From Afipia sp. (GTDB lineage Bacteria; Pseudomonadota; Alphaproteobacteria; Rhizobiales; Xanthobacteraceae), in the NCBI GenBank assembly GCA_020056155.1, contig JAGVII010000845.1, positions 1 through 12,586 on the forward strand: DNA of 12,586 nt, written 5' to 3'. The position numbers and the translations under genes are program-made. The notes under the pieces are model-generated. The model did no database searches. It was not told the DNA's origin and worked only from the letters and a program-made list of their open reading frames with translations. This document shows positions 1 to 8,030 of this stretch, piece after piece (within the stretch, counting starts at the first letter, position 1; each line of letters starts with the position of its first letter).

Positions 1-492
1 GAAGCCATCGTCGGCGCTGAAGTTGCCGTCAGGCATCGACGCCTCCGAAGCCGCAAGATCTGCGAACGGCGCAAACGGCGCAGCGTGCTTGCCGATGCCG
101 AAATAGCTCCGGACCGAAGGTAGCGACACTTTTAGAGCCGCGATAATCTCCTGGTATTCTGCCCCCGCCACAACCAGCACCGGCGCACCGTCGGCGAGGA
201 CGTAGCCGATTTCTTCGGCGTTGAGCCGGAAATTAACCGGCAGCAGGATCGCGCCGAGCCGTGCGACCGCTCCGATCACATCGATCATTTCGAGCGAGTT
301 TTGCGAAAGGATGGCGACGCGGTCACCGGATTTTACGCCCTCGCGTGCTAGGCCCGCCGCCAGCCGCTCGACCCTTTTCAGATATTCACGATGGGTGATG
401 CGCTGGCCTTCAAAAACGAACGCGGTGCGGTCGGGAAAAAATTCCGCATTGCGGCGGTACACGTCGAGGAAAGTAAATTCTTTCAGGGGCAT
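1..492 (-). CDS. Acyl-CoA synthetase (AMP-forming), N-terminal part, cut by window edge
   Basis: This is the first 164 residues of an ANL-superfamily acyl-CoA ligase, which activates a carboxylic acid with ATP and CoA; the reading frame is open to base 1, so the adenylation core and C-terminal domain lie outside. The product starts MPLKEFTFLDVYRRNAEFFP and continues with the usual N-terminal features of the family: a 'PDRTAFVFEGQRITHREY' segment, 'GVKSGDRVAILSQNS' and 'GAVARLGAILLPVNFRL', then 'EEIGYVLADGAPVLVV'. The ATG at 490-492 has GAGG five bases upstream; an in-frame GTG at 511-513 is possible, with a TAG six bases before it. It lies 88 bases downstream of the enoyl-CoA hydratase gene and is probably the last visible gene of the leftward operon. 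In ali/bad-type clusters this position would fit an alicyclic acid ligase (AliA-like), and in atu clusters AtuH; the substrate cannot be told from this fragment. Confidence 0.9.
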   Translation of the reverse strand, partial: MPLKEFTFLDVYRRNAEFFPDRTAFVFEGQRITHREYLKRVERLAAGLAREGVKSGDRVAILSQNSLEMIDVIGAVARLGAILLPVNFRLNAEEIGYVLADGAPVLVVAGAEYQEIIAALKVSLPSVRSYFGIGKHAAPFAPFADLAASEASMPDGNFSADDGF

Positions 493-580
493 CGAGTCCT
501 CGATGTTATGCACGATCTATCTACCGCAAAGTGCTCCACTCGAAGAAGGTCTTCGAAGCCGTCGCTCGCAGCGCGCTTTG

Positions 581-1345
581 TCAACTCTCGAATTTTGGCT
601 CACGTTTTTCGAGAAAGGCAGCGATACCTTCCTGTGCGTCTCGATGCATGAATAGGAGCGGAAAACCATCGATGGCGTGCCGTATCTCATCTCCACCGAG
701 GCCGCGGTTGTAAAACGATTTGGCCATCTGCACCGCAAGCTTTGGTTTTGATGCAATTCGTTCGGCAAATGCCAGGGCGTCCGTGAGCAGATCGCCGTGA
801 GGAACCACACGTAGTACGAGGCCTAGTCTGAATGCCTCATCCGCGCTGATTGGATCGCCGAGGATACTCATTTCTTTGGCCTTGGCGCGGCCGACCATAT
901 CGTGCAGGCGTACAATCGCAAAACCGGGCAGTAGTCCGAGCTTGATCTCCGGTACCGCGAAGCGTGCGCGATCCGATGCGATGATAAAGTCTGAAGCGAT
1001 CGCGAGTTCAAAGCCACCGCCGAACGCAATACCATTGACGGCGGAGATTACGGGTTTGCGGCAATTTTCCGGTGCCGCTAATACCGCCAAAGCCTCGATC
1101 ATAAACTTGCGTACTTTGTCCGGATCAAAGTTGAAGCCGCTAATATCGGCGCCCGCGCAAAATGCCTTGTCCCCGTTGCCGGTGATGATGGCGACGCGGA
1201 CGTTGTCGTCTGCATCCACTTTCTTCAGGCCATCCAGAATACCCTCACGGATGCCTGTGCTGAGTGCGTTAAGCTTGCCCGGCTCGTCCAGCGTAAGGAT
1301 GGCGATCTTCCCTTTAGTTTCATAGTTGACGCTGCCTAGTCTCAT
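581..1345 (-). CDS. Enoyl-CoA hydratase (crotonase family, BadK/AtuE-like context)
   Basis: A 254-residue crotonase, full length for the family. It most likely adds water across a 2-enoyl-CoA in the cytoplasm. The oxyanion-hole segments are 'AFCAGADISG' (61-70) and 'NGIAFGGGFELA' (104-115). Both acids used by true hydratases are present: Glu133 in 'VPEIKLGLLPG' and Glu158 in 'GRAKAKEMSILG', matching the Glu144/Glu164 pair of rat mitochondrial enoyl-CoA hydratase. The C-terminus ends 'FLEKREPKF', typical of the family. The ATG at 1343-1345 has GGGAGA five bases upstream. It lies 32 bases downstream of another crotonase gene and 88 bases upstream of an acyl-CoA synthetase gene, in the same operon. 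Because both glutamates are kept, hydration is better supported than isomerase or hydrolase activity. By position it could act like BadK on a cyclic 1-ene-carboxyl-CoA or like AtuE/LiuC after carboxylation; the sequence alone does not decide. Confidence 0.9.
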   Translation of the reverse strand: MRLGSVNYETKGKIAILTLDEPGKLNALSTGIREGILDGLKKVDADDNVRVAIITGNGDKAFCAGADISGFNFDPDKVRKFMIEALAVLAAPENCRKPVISAVNGIAFGGGFELAIASDFIIASDRARFAVPEIKLGLLPGFAIVRLHDMVGRAKAKEMSILGDPISADEAFRLGLVLRVVPHGDLLTDALAFAERIASKPKLAVQMAKSFYNRGLGGDEIRHAIDGFPLLFMHRDAQEGIAAFLEKREPKFES

Positions 1346-1377
1346 CGCAGTCTCCCTTACGTTATAGCGCCCTGTCT

Positions 1378-2160
1378 TTAGCGAAACGCGCTGAAATCCG
1401 GCTTGCGCTTCTCGAGGAATGCATTGGCGCCTTCCTGCTGTTCTTGTGTCGTAAAATAGGCGGGTGCGACCTCGCGGACGAGGTCATCCATGTCGCGCTC
1501 CATGATCGGCGCCATGTGATAGTAGAATGAGCGCTTCAGAATCTTCAGGCAAGTGGGGCTCAAAGCCAGGAGTTCGTCGCAATACTTCCGCACCTCGACG
1601 TCAAGTTCGGCCATCGGAACGACGGAATTGGCCAGTCCCCAGTCGAGCGCTTGTTTGGCGGTGTAGCGTCGCGCCAGCATCCAGAGCTCTCGCGCGCGCT
1701 TGTGGCCAAGCACATTGGCGCTGTGCGAGACGATGTAGCCTCCGGCCGGGGAGCCGACACGTGGACCATTCTGGCCAAAGATCGCATGCTCCGCGGCGAT
1801 GGTGAAATCGCAGAAATAGGCGATGTGGTGTCCGCCGCCAATCGCGTAACCGTTGACACGCGCGATCACCGGTTTCGGGCATTCGACGATGTGGCGGTTA
1901 AAGTTGAATTTCAGTCCTTCGAGCCCGCTCTTGCCGCCGGCGTCCTTCTCCCAGTTGACGTCGCCGCCGACGCAGAACGCGCGCTCGCCGGAGCCGGTGA
2001 GGACGATGACGCCAACTGTTTTGTCTGCGGTTGCCTCGAGGATCAGCCGCTCCATCTCTACGATGTTATCGCCGGTAAAGGCGTTGAGGGTCTTTGGCCG
2101 ATTGATGGTGATGGTCGCGACGTAGTCCTTGACGTCGTACAAGATCTCTTTTTCGGACAC
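1378..2160 (-). CDS. BadI/MenB-type crotonase (ring-cleaving hydrolase-like)
   Basis: A 260-residue crotonase of the branch containing BadI (2-ketocyclohexanecarboxyl-CoA hydrolase) and MenB (dihydroxynaphthoyl-CoA synthase). Branch marks are 'AFCVGGDVNW' (61-70), 'KPVIARVNGYAIGGG' (96-110), 'IFGQNGPRVGS' (127-137), 'RARELWMLARRYTAKQALD' (155-173) and the ending 'FLEKRKPDFSAF'. BadI opens a six-membered ring by a reverse Dieckmann reaction, so hydrolytic opening of a cyclic 3-oxoacyl-CoA is the likely role. One oddity: the segment after GS reads P-A-G-G-Y (138-142), where BadI and MenB, as I recall them, have an aspartate, here Ala139. The C-terminal tyrosine region is kept (Tyr235). The chosen start is GTG at 2158-2160 with GGAG seven bases upstream; the longer frame upstream runs into the dehydrogenase gene and has no family homology. 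The gene sits 41 bases after the BadH-like dehydrogenase. Confidence 0.88.
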   Translation of the reverse strand: MSEKEILYDVKDYVATITINRPKTLNAFTGDNIVEMERLILEATADKTVGVIVLTGSGERAFCVGGDVNWEKDAGGKSGLEGLKFNFNRHIVECPKPVIARVNGYAIGGGHHIAYFCDFTIAAEHAIFGQNGPRVGSPAGGYIVSHSANVLGHKRARELWMLARRYTAKQALDWGLANSVVPMAELDVEVRKYCDELLALSPTCLKILKRSFYYHMAPIMERDMDDLVREVAPAYFTTQEQQEGANAFLEKRKPDFSAFR

Positions 2161-2201
2161 GATGGAACTCCATTTTGTTCTGGCGAAATTAACGGCCGAC
2201 G

Positions 2202-2996
2202 TCAGCCGATCATGGTGTATCCGCCTAACACCGACAGGACCTGGCCGGTGACATGACCTGCGGCGGCGGACGAGAGGAACACTACGGCATTGGCAATATC
2301 GTTTGGGCGACCCAGCTTGCGCAGCGGCAGCGCCTTGGCGACTTTCTCGAATTGCTCCGCCGTGAACATTGAGTCTGGCTTTGTCCACATGCTGTTGGCG
2401 CCGACTTCTTCCGTATCCACGGGAACAGTGACGCCAGGACAAACGACGTTGCAGCGGATGCCATAGCGGCCGTTCTCTTTGGCAATGGTCTTCATGAAAG
2501 AATTAACGGCGGCCTTGACGCCACCATAGACCGCCTCGCGCGGCTCGCCCGAGCGGCTTGCGTCGGAACTGATCGACACGATAGCGCCGGCACCCTTCGG
2601 AATCATGATATCGAGCGCACATTTGGTGCAGTTAAGCACGCCGACGTAGTTGATCTTGATAATCTTGTCCCAGAACTCGGGCGTTGTTTGCGTAAAGAAC
2701 ATCAGCTGATCCCAGCCTACGTTATTGACGAGCACATCGACCGTGCCATGCTTATCGGTAGCGGCCTTGAACATGGCGTTTACCTGATCGAAATCGGTCA
2801 CGTCGGTCTTGATTACCTGAATGCTGGCAGCGCCGTTCTTCCGCGCAAGTTCGGCAACTTTCTCCGCCTGCGCCTGGTCGAGATCGCCAACCGTAATGTT
2901 GGCGCCCTCGGCTGCAAACCCGAGCACAATGGCTCGGCCGATGTTGGAGCCGCCGCCAGTGACGACGACCGATTTGCCCTTCAGATTAAAATCCAT
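2202..2996 (-). CDS. Short-chain dehydrogenase/reductase, BadH-like 3-hydroxyacyl-CoA dehydrogenase
   Basis: A 264-residue classical short-chain dehydrogenase that probably oxidises a 3-hydroxyacyl-CoA to the 3-oxo form. The nucleotide-binding motif TGGGSNIG is at 13-20, acidic residues follow the second strand (Asp38, Asp40), which favours NAD over NADP, 'NNVG' is at 91-94, the catalytic serine is at 143/144, and Tyr157-x3-Lys161 completes the active site. Segments 'NNVGWDQLMFF', 'ISSDASRSGEPREAVYG' and the ending 'GQVLSVLGGYTM' resemble BadH, the 2-hydroxycyclohexanecarboxyl-CoA dehydrogenase of Rhodopseudomonas palustris, as I remember that protein. The ATG at 2994-2996 is preceded by GGGAG eight bases upstream; a second in-frame ATG at 3018-3020 would add eight residues. 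It lies 28 bases after the biotin carboxylase gene and directly before the BadI-like gene, the order dehydrogenase then hydrolase expected for oxidation followed by ring opening. A general 3-oxoacyl reductase role is less likely. Confidence 0.88.
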   Translation of the reverse strand: MDFNLKGKSVVVTGGGSNIGRAIVLGFAAEGANITVGDLDQAQAEKVAELARKNGAASIQVIKTDVTDFDQVNAMFKAATDKHGTVDVLVNNVGWDQLMFFTQTTPEFWDKIIKINYVGVLNCTKCALDIMIPKGAGAIVSISSDASRSGEPREAVYGGVKAAVNSFMKTIAKENGRYGIRCNVVCPGVTVPVDTEEVGANSMWTKPDSMFTAEQFEKVAKALPLRKLGRPNDIANAVVFLSSAAAGHVTGQVLSVLGGYTMIG

Positions 2997-3024
2997 ACTT
3001 GCCACTCCCGGTTCTGTCATTGAA

Positions 3025-5022
3025 TTACGGTTGCTGCTCTGGCTCCACGACCACGACAACCGCGTTGCGCTCGACGGTCTCGCCCGGCCGGCAATTGACT
3101 GCCGTGACCACGCCATCGGTTTCGCAATTGATCCGCAACTCCATCTTCATCGATTCCAGTACGGCTGCGACATCGCCCGCCTTGATCGTATCGCCGACTG
3201 CGACGTTGACCTTCAGGATCATGCCCATCATAGGCGCACGCAGCTCGCCGCTGGTTTCGGCGACAGCGCTGATGTAGGTAAGATAGGGGATTGCCGTCAG
3301 CGTGTGGACGCCGCGGCGATGGTGGACAAAGATGGTTTGGTTTTCCTGATAAATGCGCACCGTCTCACGCCGCGCGCCGACAATCGCCGTGAAGCAGTCG
3401 TCTTTGAGCGGGATGAGTCTGACCGGTAGCTTCTCGTCGTTGACGCCGACAATCATCGAGCCGTCGGCCTTGAGCGGTGCGAATCGGATCTCCGCGCTTG
3501 CGCCCGCGGTTTCGAGGTGCAGGATCGGAATCGGTGACAATCCGTCGCCACCCGCGGCCATGTGCCATCCAGTCATTTCGCGCGACTGCCACGGCCCCCT
3601 TGCGAGGGGCTGTCGTTGCCGGATCATCCAGAAGTAGGCGCCCAGCGCCAACGCCCCGGCGTCCAGATTCTTTGCCTTGTCGACCAACTGGTCGATTTGC
3701 TCGTCGATCAGGCGTGTGTAAAAGGTGGCACTGCGCGTCGCTGGCAGGCCGAGCAAGCGCTTGAGAAATCCTTGATTGGTCGTAATTCCGAAAATCGAGG
3801 TCGCGTCGAGAGCCCGCTCGAGTTTATCGAGCGCCTCATTGCGCGTTTCGGCGTGGGCAATGAGTTTTGCCAGCATCGAGTCGTAATACGGCGTGACTAC
3901 CGACCCGCTTTCGACGCCCGTCTCGACGCGAACGCCGTCGGCGGGAAATTTGACGTAAGCGAGGTCTCCCGTGCAAGGGAGAAAATTATCTGCCGGATCC
4001 TCCGCACAAATGCGCACCTCGACGGCATGCCCGCTACATGTCACCGCATTTTGTGTAAACGGCAGCCCTTCTCCGGCGGCGATGCGGAGCATCACCTCGA
4101 CAATATCGATGCCGGTGACCATCTCGGTCACGGGGTGCTCGACCTGGAGACGCGGGTTTACTTCCAGAAAATAGTAGGTGTCTCCGCTCAGGATGAATTC
4201 GACAGTGCCGACCCCGCGATAGTTCAGGCGCTTGCCGAGCCGCACCGCGTCGGCGGCCATTTTGTCGCGAAGCGTTGCGGCGAGATTGACGGCAGGGGCT
4301 TCCTCGATGAGCTTCTGGTGACGGCGCTGCAGGGAACATTCACGCTCGAGCAGGTGAAGCACGTTGCCTTTGCCATCGCCGGCGATCTGCACTTCGATAT
4401 GGCGCCCGCGTTCGACCAGTTTTTCGACGATCAGTCCGGGATAGCCGAACGAATTCTTCGCCTCACGCATGGCCGATTCGATCTCATTGGCAAGGCCATC
4501 GAGATCGGAAACGGCACGCATACCCTTGCCGCCGCCGCCGGCCGCTGCCTTCAGCATCACCGGAAGCCCGACTTCCTGGACGATCCGGGCGATCTCGGCA
4601 GCATCCTCACTGGGCTTCTTGCTGCCGGGGACGATAGGCACGTCGGCCGCCTCAGCCTCTTTCTTGGCAGAGGCCTTGTCGCCGAGCCGTTCGATCACGT
4701 CCGGCGTCGGCCCGATAAAAACCAGACCTGCCGCCTCGACGGCGCGGGCGAACGTGGCGTTCTCGGCCAGAAATCCGAAGCCGGGATGGATGGCCTGGGC
4801 GCCGGTCGCTTTCGCTGCGGCAATCACCGCATCGATCCGCAGGTAGCTGTCGGACGCGGCGGCGCCTCCAATCTCTATGGATTCGCCGATCATCTTCACA
4901 TGCAAGGCGTCGGCGTCGGCTGTGGAGTGAATGCCGGCAACCGCGACCCCGAGCCGATGGCAGGTTCGCGCGATCCGGCAGGCGATCTCGCCGCGATTGG
5001 CAATCAGGATTTTCTTGAACAC
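3025..5022 (-). CDS. Acyl-CoA carboxylase alpha subunit (biotin carboxylase + biotinyl domain)
   Basis: A 665-residue biotin-dependent carboxylase alpha chain, which uses ATP and bicarbonate to carboxylate its own biotin. The biotin carboxylase N-domain starts 'FKKILIANRGEIACRI' (2-17), the ATP-grasp glycine loop is 'KAAAGGGGKGMR' (158-169), and 'ERECSLQRRHQKLIEEAP' (226-243) and 'EVNPRLQVEHPVTE' (287-300) carry conserved ATP, bicarbonate and catalytic residues. The C-terminal biotinyl domain contains 'LESMKME', with Lys626 as the biotinylation site. Length and layout match MccA, LiuD and AtuF, which pair with a ~535-residue carboxyltransferase such as the one encoded 19 bases upstream. The start is GTG at 5020-5022 with AGAGGA nine bases upstream; the longer frame overlaps the carboxyltransferase end and adds unrelated residues. 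It is the only biotin-bearing subunit in the window, so both carboxyltransferases, if active, would have to use it or an outside partner. Confidence 0.93.
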   Translation of the reverse strand: MFKKILIANRGEIACRIARTCHRLGVAVAGIHSTADADALHVKMIGESIEIGGAAASDSYLRIDAVIAAAKATGAQAIHPGFGFLAENATFARAVEAAGLVFIGPTPDVIERLGDKASAKKEAEAADVPIVPGSKKPSEDAAEIARIVQEVGLPVMLKAAAGGGGKGMRAVSDLDGLANEIESAMREAKNSFGYPGLIVEKLVERGRHIEVQIAGDGKGNVLHLLERECSLQRRHQKLIEEAPAVNLAATLRDKMAADAVRLGKRLNYRGVGTVEFILSGDTYYFLEVNPRLQVEHPVTEMVTGIDIVEVMLRIAAGEGLPFTQNAVTCSGHAVEVRICAEDPADNFLPCTGDLAYVKFPADGVRVETGVESGSVVTPYYDSMLAKLIAHAETRNEALDKLERALDATSIFGITTNQGFLKRLLGLPATRSATFYTRLIDEQIDQLVDKAKNLDAGALALGAYFWMIRQRQPLARGPWQSREMTGWHMAAGGDGLSPIPILHLETAGASAEIRFAPLKADGSMIVGVNDEKLPVRLIPLKDDCFTAIVGARRETVRIYQENQTIFVHHRRGVHTLTAIPYLTYISAVAETSGELRAPMMGMILKVNVAVGDTIKAGDVAAVLESMKMELRINCETDGVVTAVNCRPGETVERNAVVVVVEPEQQP

Positions 5023-5041
5023 GGAACGATATCCTCTGTCA

Positions 5042-6649
5042 TCACATCCTGAACACGCCGAAGTCTGTTTCCTGCTGTGGCAGACGGCCGGCGAGATCAA
5101 GCAAGAGGGCCATCACGTGGCGGGTCTCGAGCGGATCGATCACCATGTCACACCAGGTGTTGCGCGCGAAGTTGTAGGCGTTCGCAAAATCCTCAAAAGT
5201 CTTGCGAACCGGAGCGCGATAAGCCTCGCGCTCTTCGTCGGTCCAGCTCGTGCCATCGCGCTTGTGGATATCGTCCTTGACCATCGCGAGCGTGTTGGCG
5301 GCCTGATCCGGCCCCATGATCGCGGAGCGCCCGTGCGGCCACATCATCATCGCATGAGGTTTGAAGGCACGGCCGCACATCGCCAGATAGCCGGCTCCGT
5401 AGGAATTCCCGATGATCAGCGTGTATTTCGGCACGTTGGCGCTGGCCATTGCGGTGATCATCTTTGCGCCGTGCTTGGCGATGCCGCCTTCTTCCGCCTC
5501 GCGCCCGACCATAAAGCCGGTGACGTCGGCCATGAACAGCAGCGGGATATTGCGCTTGCAGAAGAGGTCGATGAAGTGAGTCGCCTTCAGCGCGCATTCG
5601 GAAAACAGCACCCCGTTGTTACAGAGAATCCCGATCTCGAAGCCCATTATGCGGCCAAAGCCGGTGATCAGCGTCTCGCCATATAGCGGCTTGAATTCGT
5701 GAAACTCACTGCCATCGACCAACCGCGCAACAATCTCTCGATTGTTGGTGGGGATACGCGGGTCCGTGCTGATCAGCCCATAAATATCCTTGGGGTCGAA
5801 GCGCGGCTCTCGCGGTGGCGCCACGTTCCACCGTTGCATGGGAATGTCACCGAGATTGGCGACGATATCGCGGGTAATCGCGATCGCGTGGCTGTCGCTT
5901 TCCGCCAGATGGTCGGTGACGCCGCTGACGCGGCTATGCATTTCACCGCCGCCGAGCGCTTCGACGCCGACTTCTTCCTTGGTCGCGGCATAGACCAGTT
6001 GTGGTCCGCCCAGGAACATGGCGCCCTGATTGCGGATGATGACGGTCTCGTCGCAGAGCGCCGGCATGTAAGCGCCGCCGGCGGTCGAGGGCCCGTGGAC
6101 GATTGCGATCTGCGCGATACCCTCGCTCGACATCCGGATCTGGTTGTAAAAGATCGATCCGAACTGTCCGTCGTCGGGAAAAATGTTGGGCTGGTCCGGC
6201 AGGTTGGCGCCGCCGGATTGCACCATGGTGACGCAGGGGAGGCGGTGTTGCCAGGCGAATTTCTGTGCGCGGACGTGCTTCTTGCAGGTGATCCCGTAGT
6301 AGGTGCCGCCTTTGACCGTGGCGTCGTTGGCGATCAGCATGCAGGCGCGGCCCGACACCATTCCAACGCCGGTGACGATGCTGCCGCCGGGCGGCACGCC
6401 GTCATACATGCCTTCGCCCGCGAACTGGCAAAATTCGAGGAACGGCGAGCCGGGATCAATTAGCGCAGCGATCCGTTCGCGAGGCAGTAATTGCTTGCGC
6501 TCCTTGTGCAGCAGCCGCGCCCGTTCCGGACCGCCGACCATTGCAGCTGCCCGGCGCTCATGCAGATCGGCGATTCTCAAGCCGTAAGCGTCCCGGTTAC
6601 GGCGATACTCTTCGCTCGCAGCGGACACATCGGACTTCATGAGAGCCAT
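5042..6649 (-). CDS. Acyl-CoA carboxylase beta subunit (MCC/geranyl-CoA carboxylase type), copy 1
   Basis: A 535-residue carboxyltransferase that moves CO2 from biotin to an acyl-CoA; with the alpha chain it would form a cytoplasmic 3-methylcrotonyl- or geranyl-CoA-type carboxylase. 'SGGANLPDQPNIFPD' (145-159) is the form seen in the 3-methylcrotonyl/geranyl branch, as opposed to 'SGGARIQEG' of propionyl-CoA carboxylases, so a branched 2-enoyl-CoA carboxylated at its gamma methyl is the likely substrate class. The N-domain oxyanion glycines are in 'GPSTAGGAY' (186-194, Gly191-Gly192) and the C-domain pair is Gly418-Ala419 in 'GNSYGAGY' (414-421). The ATG at 6647-6649 has GAGG nine bases upstream; a longer frame exists but is not aligned with the paralogue. 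It is 88 bases after the acyl-CoA dehydrogenase gene and 19 bases before the biotin carboxylase gene. Whether the true substrate is leucine-derived or a terpenoid cannot be told here. Confidence 0.93.
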   Translation of the reverse strand: MALMKSDVSAASEEYRRNRDAYGLRIADLHERRAAAMVGGPERARLLHKERKQLLPRERIAALIDPGSPFLEFCQFAGEGMYDGVPPGGSIVTGVGMVSGRACMLIANDATVKGGTYYGITCKKHVRAQKFAWQHRLPCVTMVQSGGANLPDQPNIFPDDGQFGSIFYNQIRMSSEGIAQIAIVHGPSTAGGAYMPALCDETVIIRNQGAMFLGGPQLVYAATKEEVGVEALGGGEMHSRVSGVTDHLAESDSHAIAITRDIVANLGDIPMQRWNVAPPREPRFDPKDIYGLISTDPRIPTNNREIVARLVDGSEFHEFKPLYGETLITGFGRIMGFEIGILCNNGVLFSECALKATHFIDLFCKRNIPLLFMADVTGFMVGREAEEGGIAKHGAKMITAMASANVPKYTLIIGNSYGAGYLAMCGRAFKPHAMMMWPHGRSAIMGPDQAANTLAMVKDDIHKRDGTSWTDEEREAYRAPVRKTFEDFANAYNFARNTWCDMVIDPLETRHVMALLLDLAGRLPQQETDFGVFRM

Positions 6650-6737
6650 TGCAGACAACCTCGTTCTTTGGGGGGATCTCTGAACAATTGAAGACGAATC
6701 GCCGGTAGAATCGCGCCTCACCGTTCCGGGTCTTGCT

Positions 6738-7901
6738 CTAATAACTGCGAGGCAAGCCCATCACGTGCTCGCCGATGTAGTTGAGAATCATTTCGCGATT
6801 GAGCGGCGCGGTCTTCAACAGCCGCACCAGCGGATAGATATCGAAGATGCCGTACTCCTTGGTGAACCCGTTGCCGCCGAAGCATTGCAGCGCGGTGTCC
6901 ACCGCCTTGATGCCGGCGTCGGCTGCGGCAAGTTTTGCCATGTTGGAGAATTCGCCGGCTTCGCGGCCCTGATCGAAGATCCAGGCGGCTTTTAGTGTCA
7001 TCAGCGATGCCAATTCGACATCGGTGCGGGCGCTGGCCAGGGGATGCTGCAAGCCCTGATAAGATCCGATCGGCACGTTGTTGAAAACCCGCCGCTCCTT
7101 GGCGTATTCGACTGCCCGGTTCAGGGCATAGCGGCCGAGACCGCAGGAAATCGAACCGACAAGAATGCGTTCGGGATTAAGGCTTTTGAACAAAATGCCG
7201 AATCCCTTGTCGACTTCGCCAACAATGTCCTCCGGCCCAAGATCGACTTCGTCGAAAAACAGCTGCCATTGTGTTTCCGGGGCCGGAATGCTCACTGGAA
7301 TGTATTGCTTCTGCACGCCCTTGGCTTTCAGGTCGACCACAAACAGGGTGAAGCCATCGGTTTTCTTCTGAACCTCGGTATGCGCTGTCGTTCGCGTCAC
7401 CACCAGCGCGTAGTCCGCGCCATCGGCGTCGGTGATAAATGTCTTCTGACCGCTCAGCGCGAAGCGATTGCCACGCTTCTTTGCTATCGTGGAAGTACGA
7501 ATCGTGTTGGTTCCCGCGTCAGGCTCGGTGATCGCGAAGCAAAAGCGCGTCTTGCCGCCACACGCATCGGGCAGATAGCGCAATTTCTGCGCTTCGCTGC
7601 CGTATTTGGCTATGAATCCCAAGCTCATTGCCGCGCCGACGACGAGGTTTAGCAGTGGAATGCCATTGTTTGACAAGCCCTCAAGGAACAGGTGCATCTC
7701 GACCATGCCTTGTCCCGAGCCGCCGTATTCCTCAGGCACCATCGTTCCGACGAAGCCATCCTCCGCAACCTTGCTGTAAAGGGCTTGGGGGAATACGTGC
7801 TTGTCGGCGCATTCCATCCAGTATTTGCGATCGAATTGCTTCGCAACCATATCGCCGTATTCGTAGATTTGCCGCTGCTCGTGCGTAAGATCAAAGTCCA
7901 T
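6738..7901 (-). CDS. Acyl-CoA dehydrogenase (FAD-dependent)
   Basis: A 387-residue acyl-CoA dehydrogenase, which makes a 2,3-double bond in an acyl-CoA using FAD and passes electrons to electron-transfer flavoprotein. Family marks are 'FAITEPDAGTNT' (122-133), 'GQKTFITDAD' (151-160), 'RVFNNVPIGSYQGLQH' (271-286), 'CFGGNGFTKEYGI' (340-352) and the ending 'NYIGEHVMGLPRSY'. The usual 'EGT' catalytic stretch is not present; candidate bases are Glu370 in 'LNREMILN' and Glu244 in 'LNPERILV', the latter aligning with the helix-G glutamate of isovaleryl-CoA dehydrogenase. The ATG at 7899-7901 has GGAG seven bases upstream. It is the first gene of the leftward operon and faces the divergent region with a predicted operator. 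In context it would correspond to AliB in alicyclic acid pathways or AtuD/LiuA in branched pathways; the substrate is unknown. Confidence 0.9.
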   Translation of the reverse strand: MDFDLTHEQRQIYEYGDMVAKQFDRKYWMECADKHVFPQALYSKVAEDGFVGTMVPEEYGGSGQGMVEMHLFLEGLSNNGIPLLNLVVGAAMSLGFIAKYGSEAQKLRYLPDACGGKTRFCFAITEPDAGTNTIRTSTIAKKRGNRFALSGQKTFITDADGADYALVVTRTTAHTEVQKKTDGFTLFVVDLKAKGVQKQYIPVSIPAPETQWQLFFDEVDLGPEDIVGEVDKGFGILFKSLNPERILVGSISCGLGRYALNRAVEYAKERRVFNNVPIGSYQGLQHPLASARTDVELASLMTLKAAWIFDQGREAGEFSNMAKLAAADAGIKAVDTALQCFGGNGFTKEYGIFDIYPLVRLLKTAPLNREMILNYIGEHVMGLPRSY

Positions 7902-8030
7902 GTGGGAACTCCGCCGCCGGCCGAAACCGCGTTGTTCTAAGTTGAGAATTCGAAACCCTCTCGGGAACACCGTCGAGTTTATTGTTTGCGAGGCGGCCGG
8001 CTGTCGGTCGGCAGCATCAATTGCTTGCTA

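Noticed and set aside
541..555. Hairpin CGAAGA / TCTTCG between the hydratase and the first synthetase gene
   Set aside because: Only six-base arms with a three-base loop and no T-run; too weak to call a terminator.
2161..2442. N-terminal extension of the BadI-like crotonase frame
   Set aside because: It overlaps the BadH-like dehydrogenase gene in another frame, is arginine-rich without homology, and the GTG at 2160 has a good ribosome binding site.
3562..5052. A 496-codon open frame on the plus strand
   Set aside because: It lies wholly antisense to the biotin carboxylase gene, shows no family motif, and arises from codon bias in a GC-rich gene.
5023..5100. N-terminal extension of the biotin carboxylase frame
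   Set aside because: It runs into the end of the carboxyltransferase gene, while the conserved FKKILIANRG start of the family begins right after the GTG at 5022.
5699..6463. A 254-codon open frame on the plus strand
   Set aside because: Antisense shadow of the carboxyltransferase copy 1, with no recognisable domain.
5042..6649. Propionyl-CoA carboxylase identity for carboxyltransferase copy 1
   Set aside because: The SGGANLP motif is of the 3-methylcrotonyl/geranyl-CoA type, not the SGGARIQEG type.
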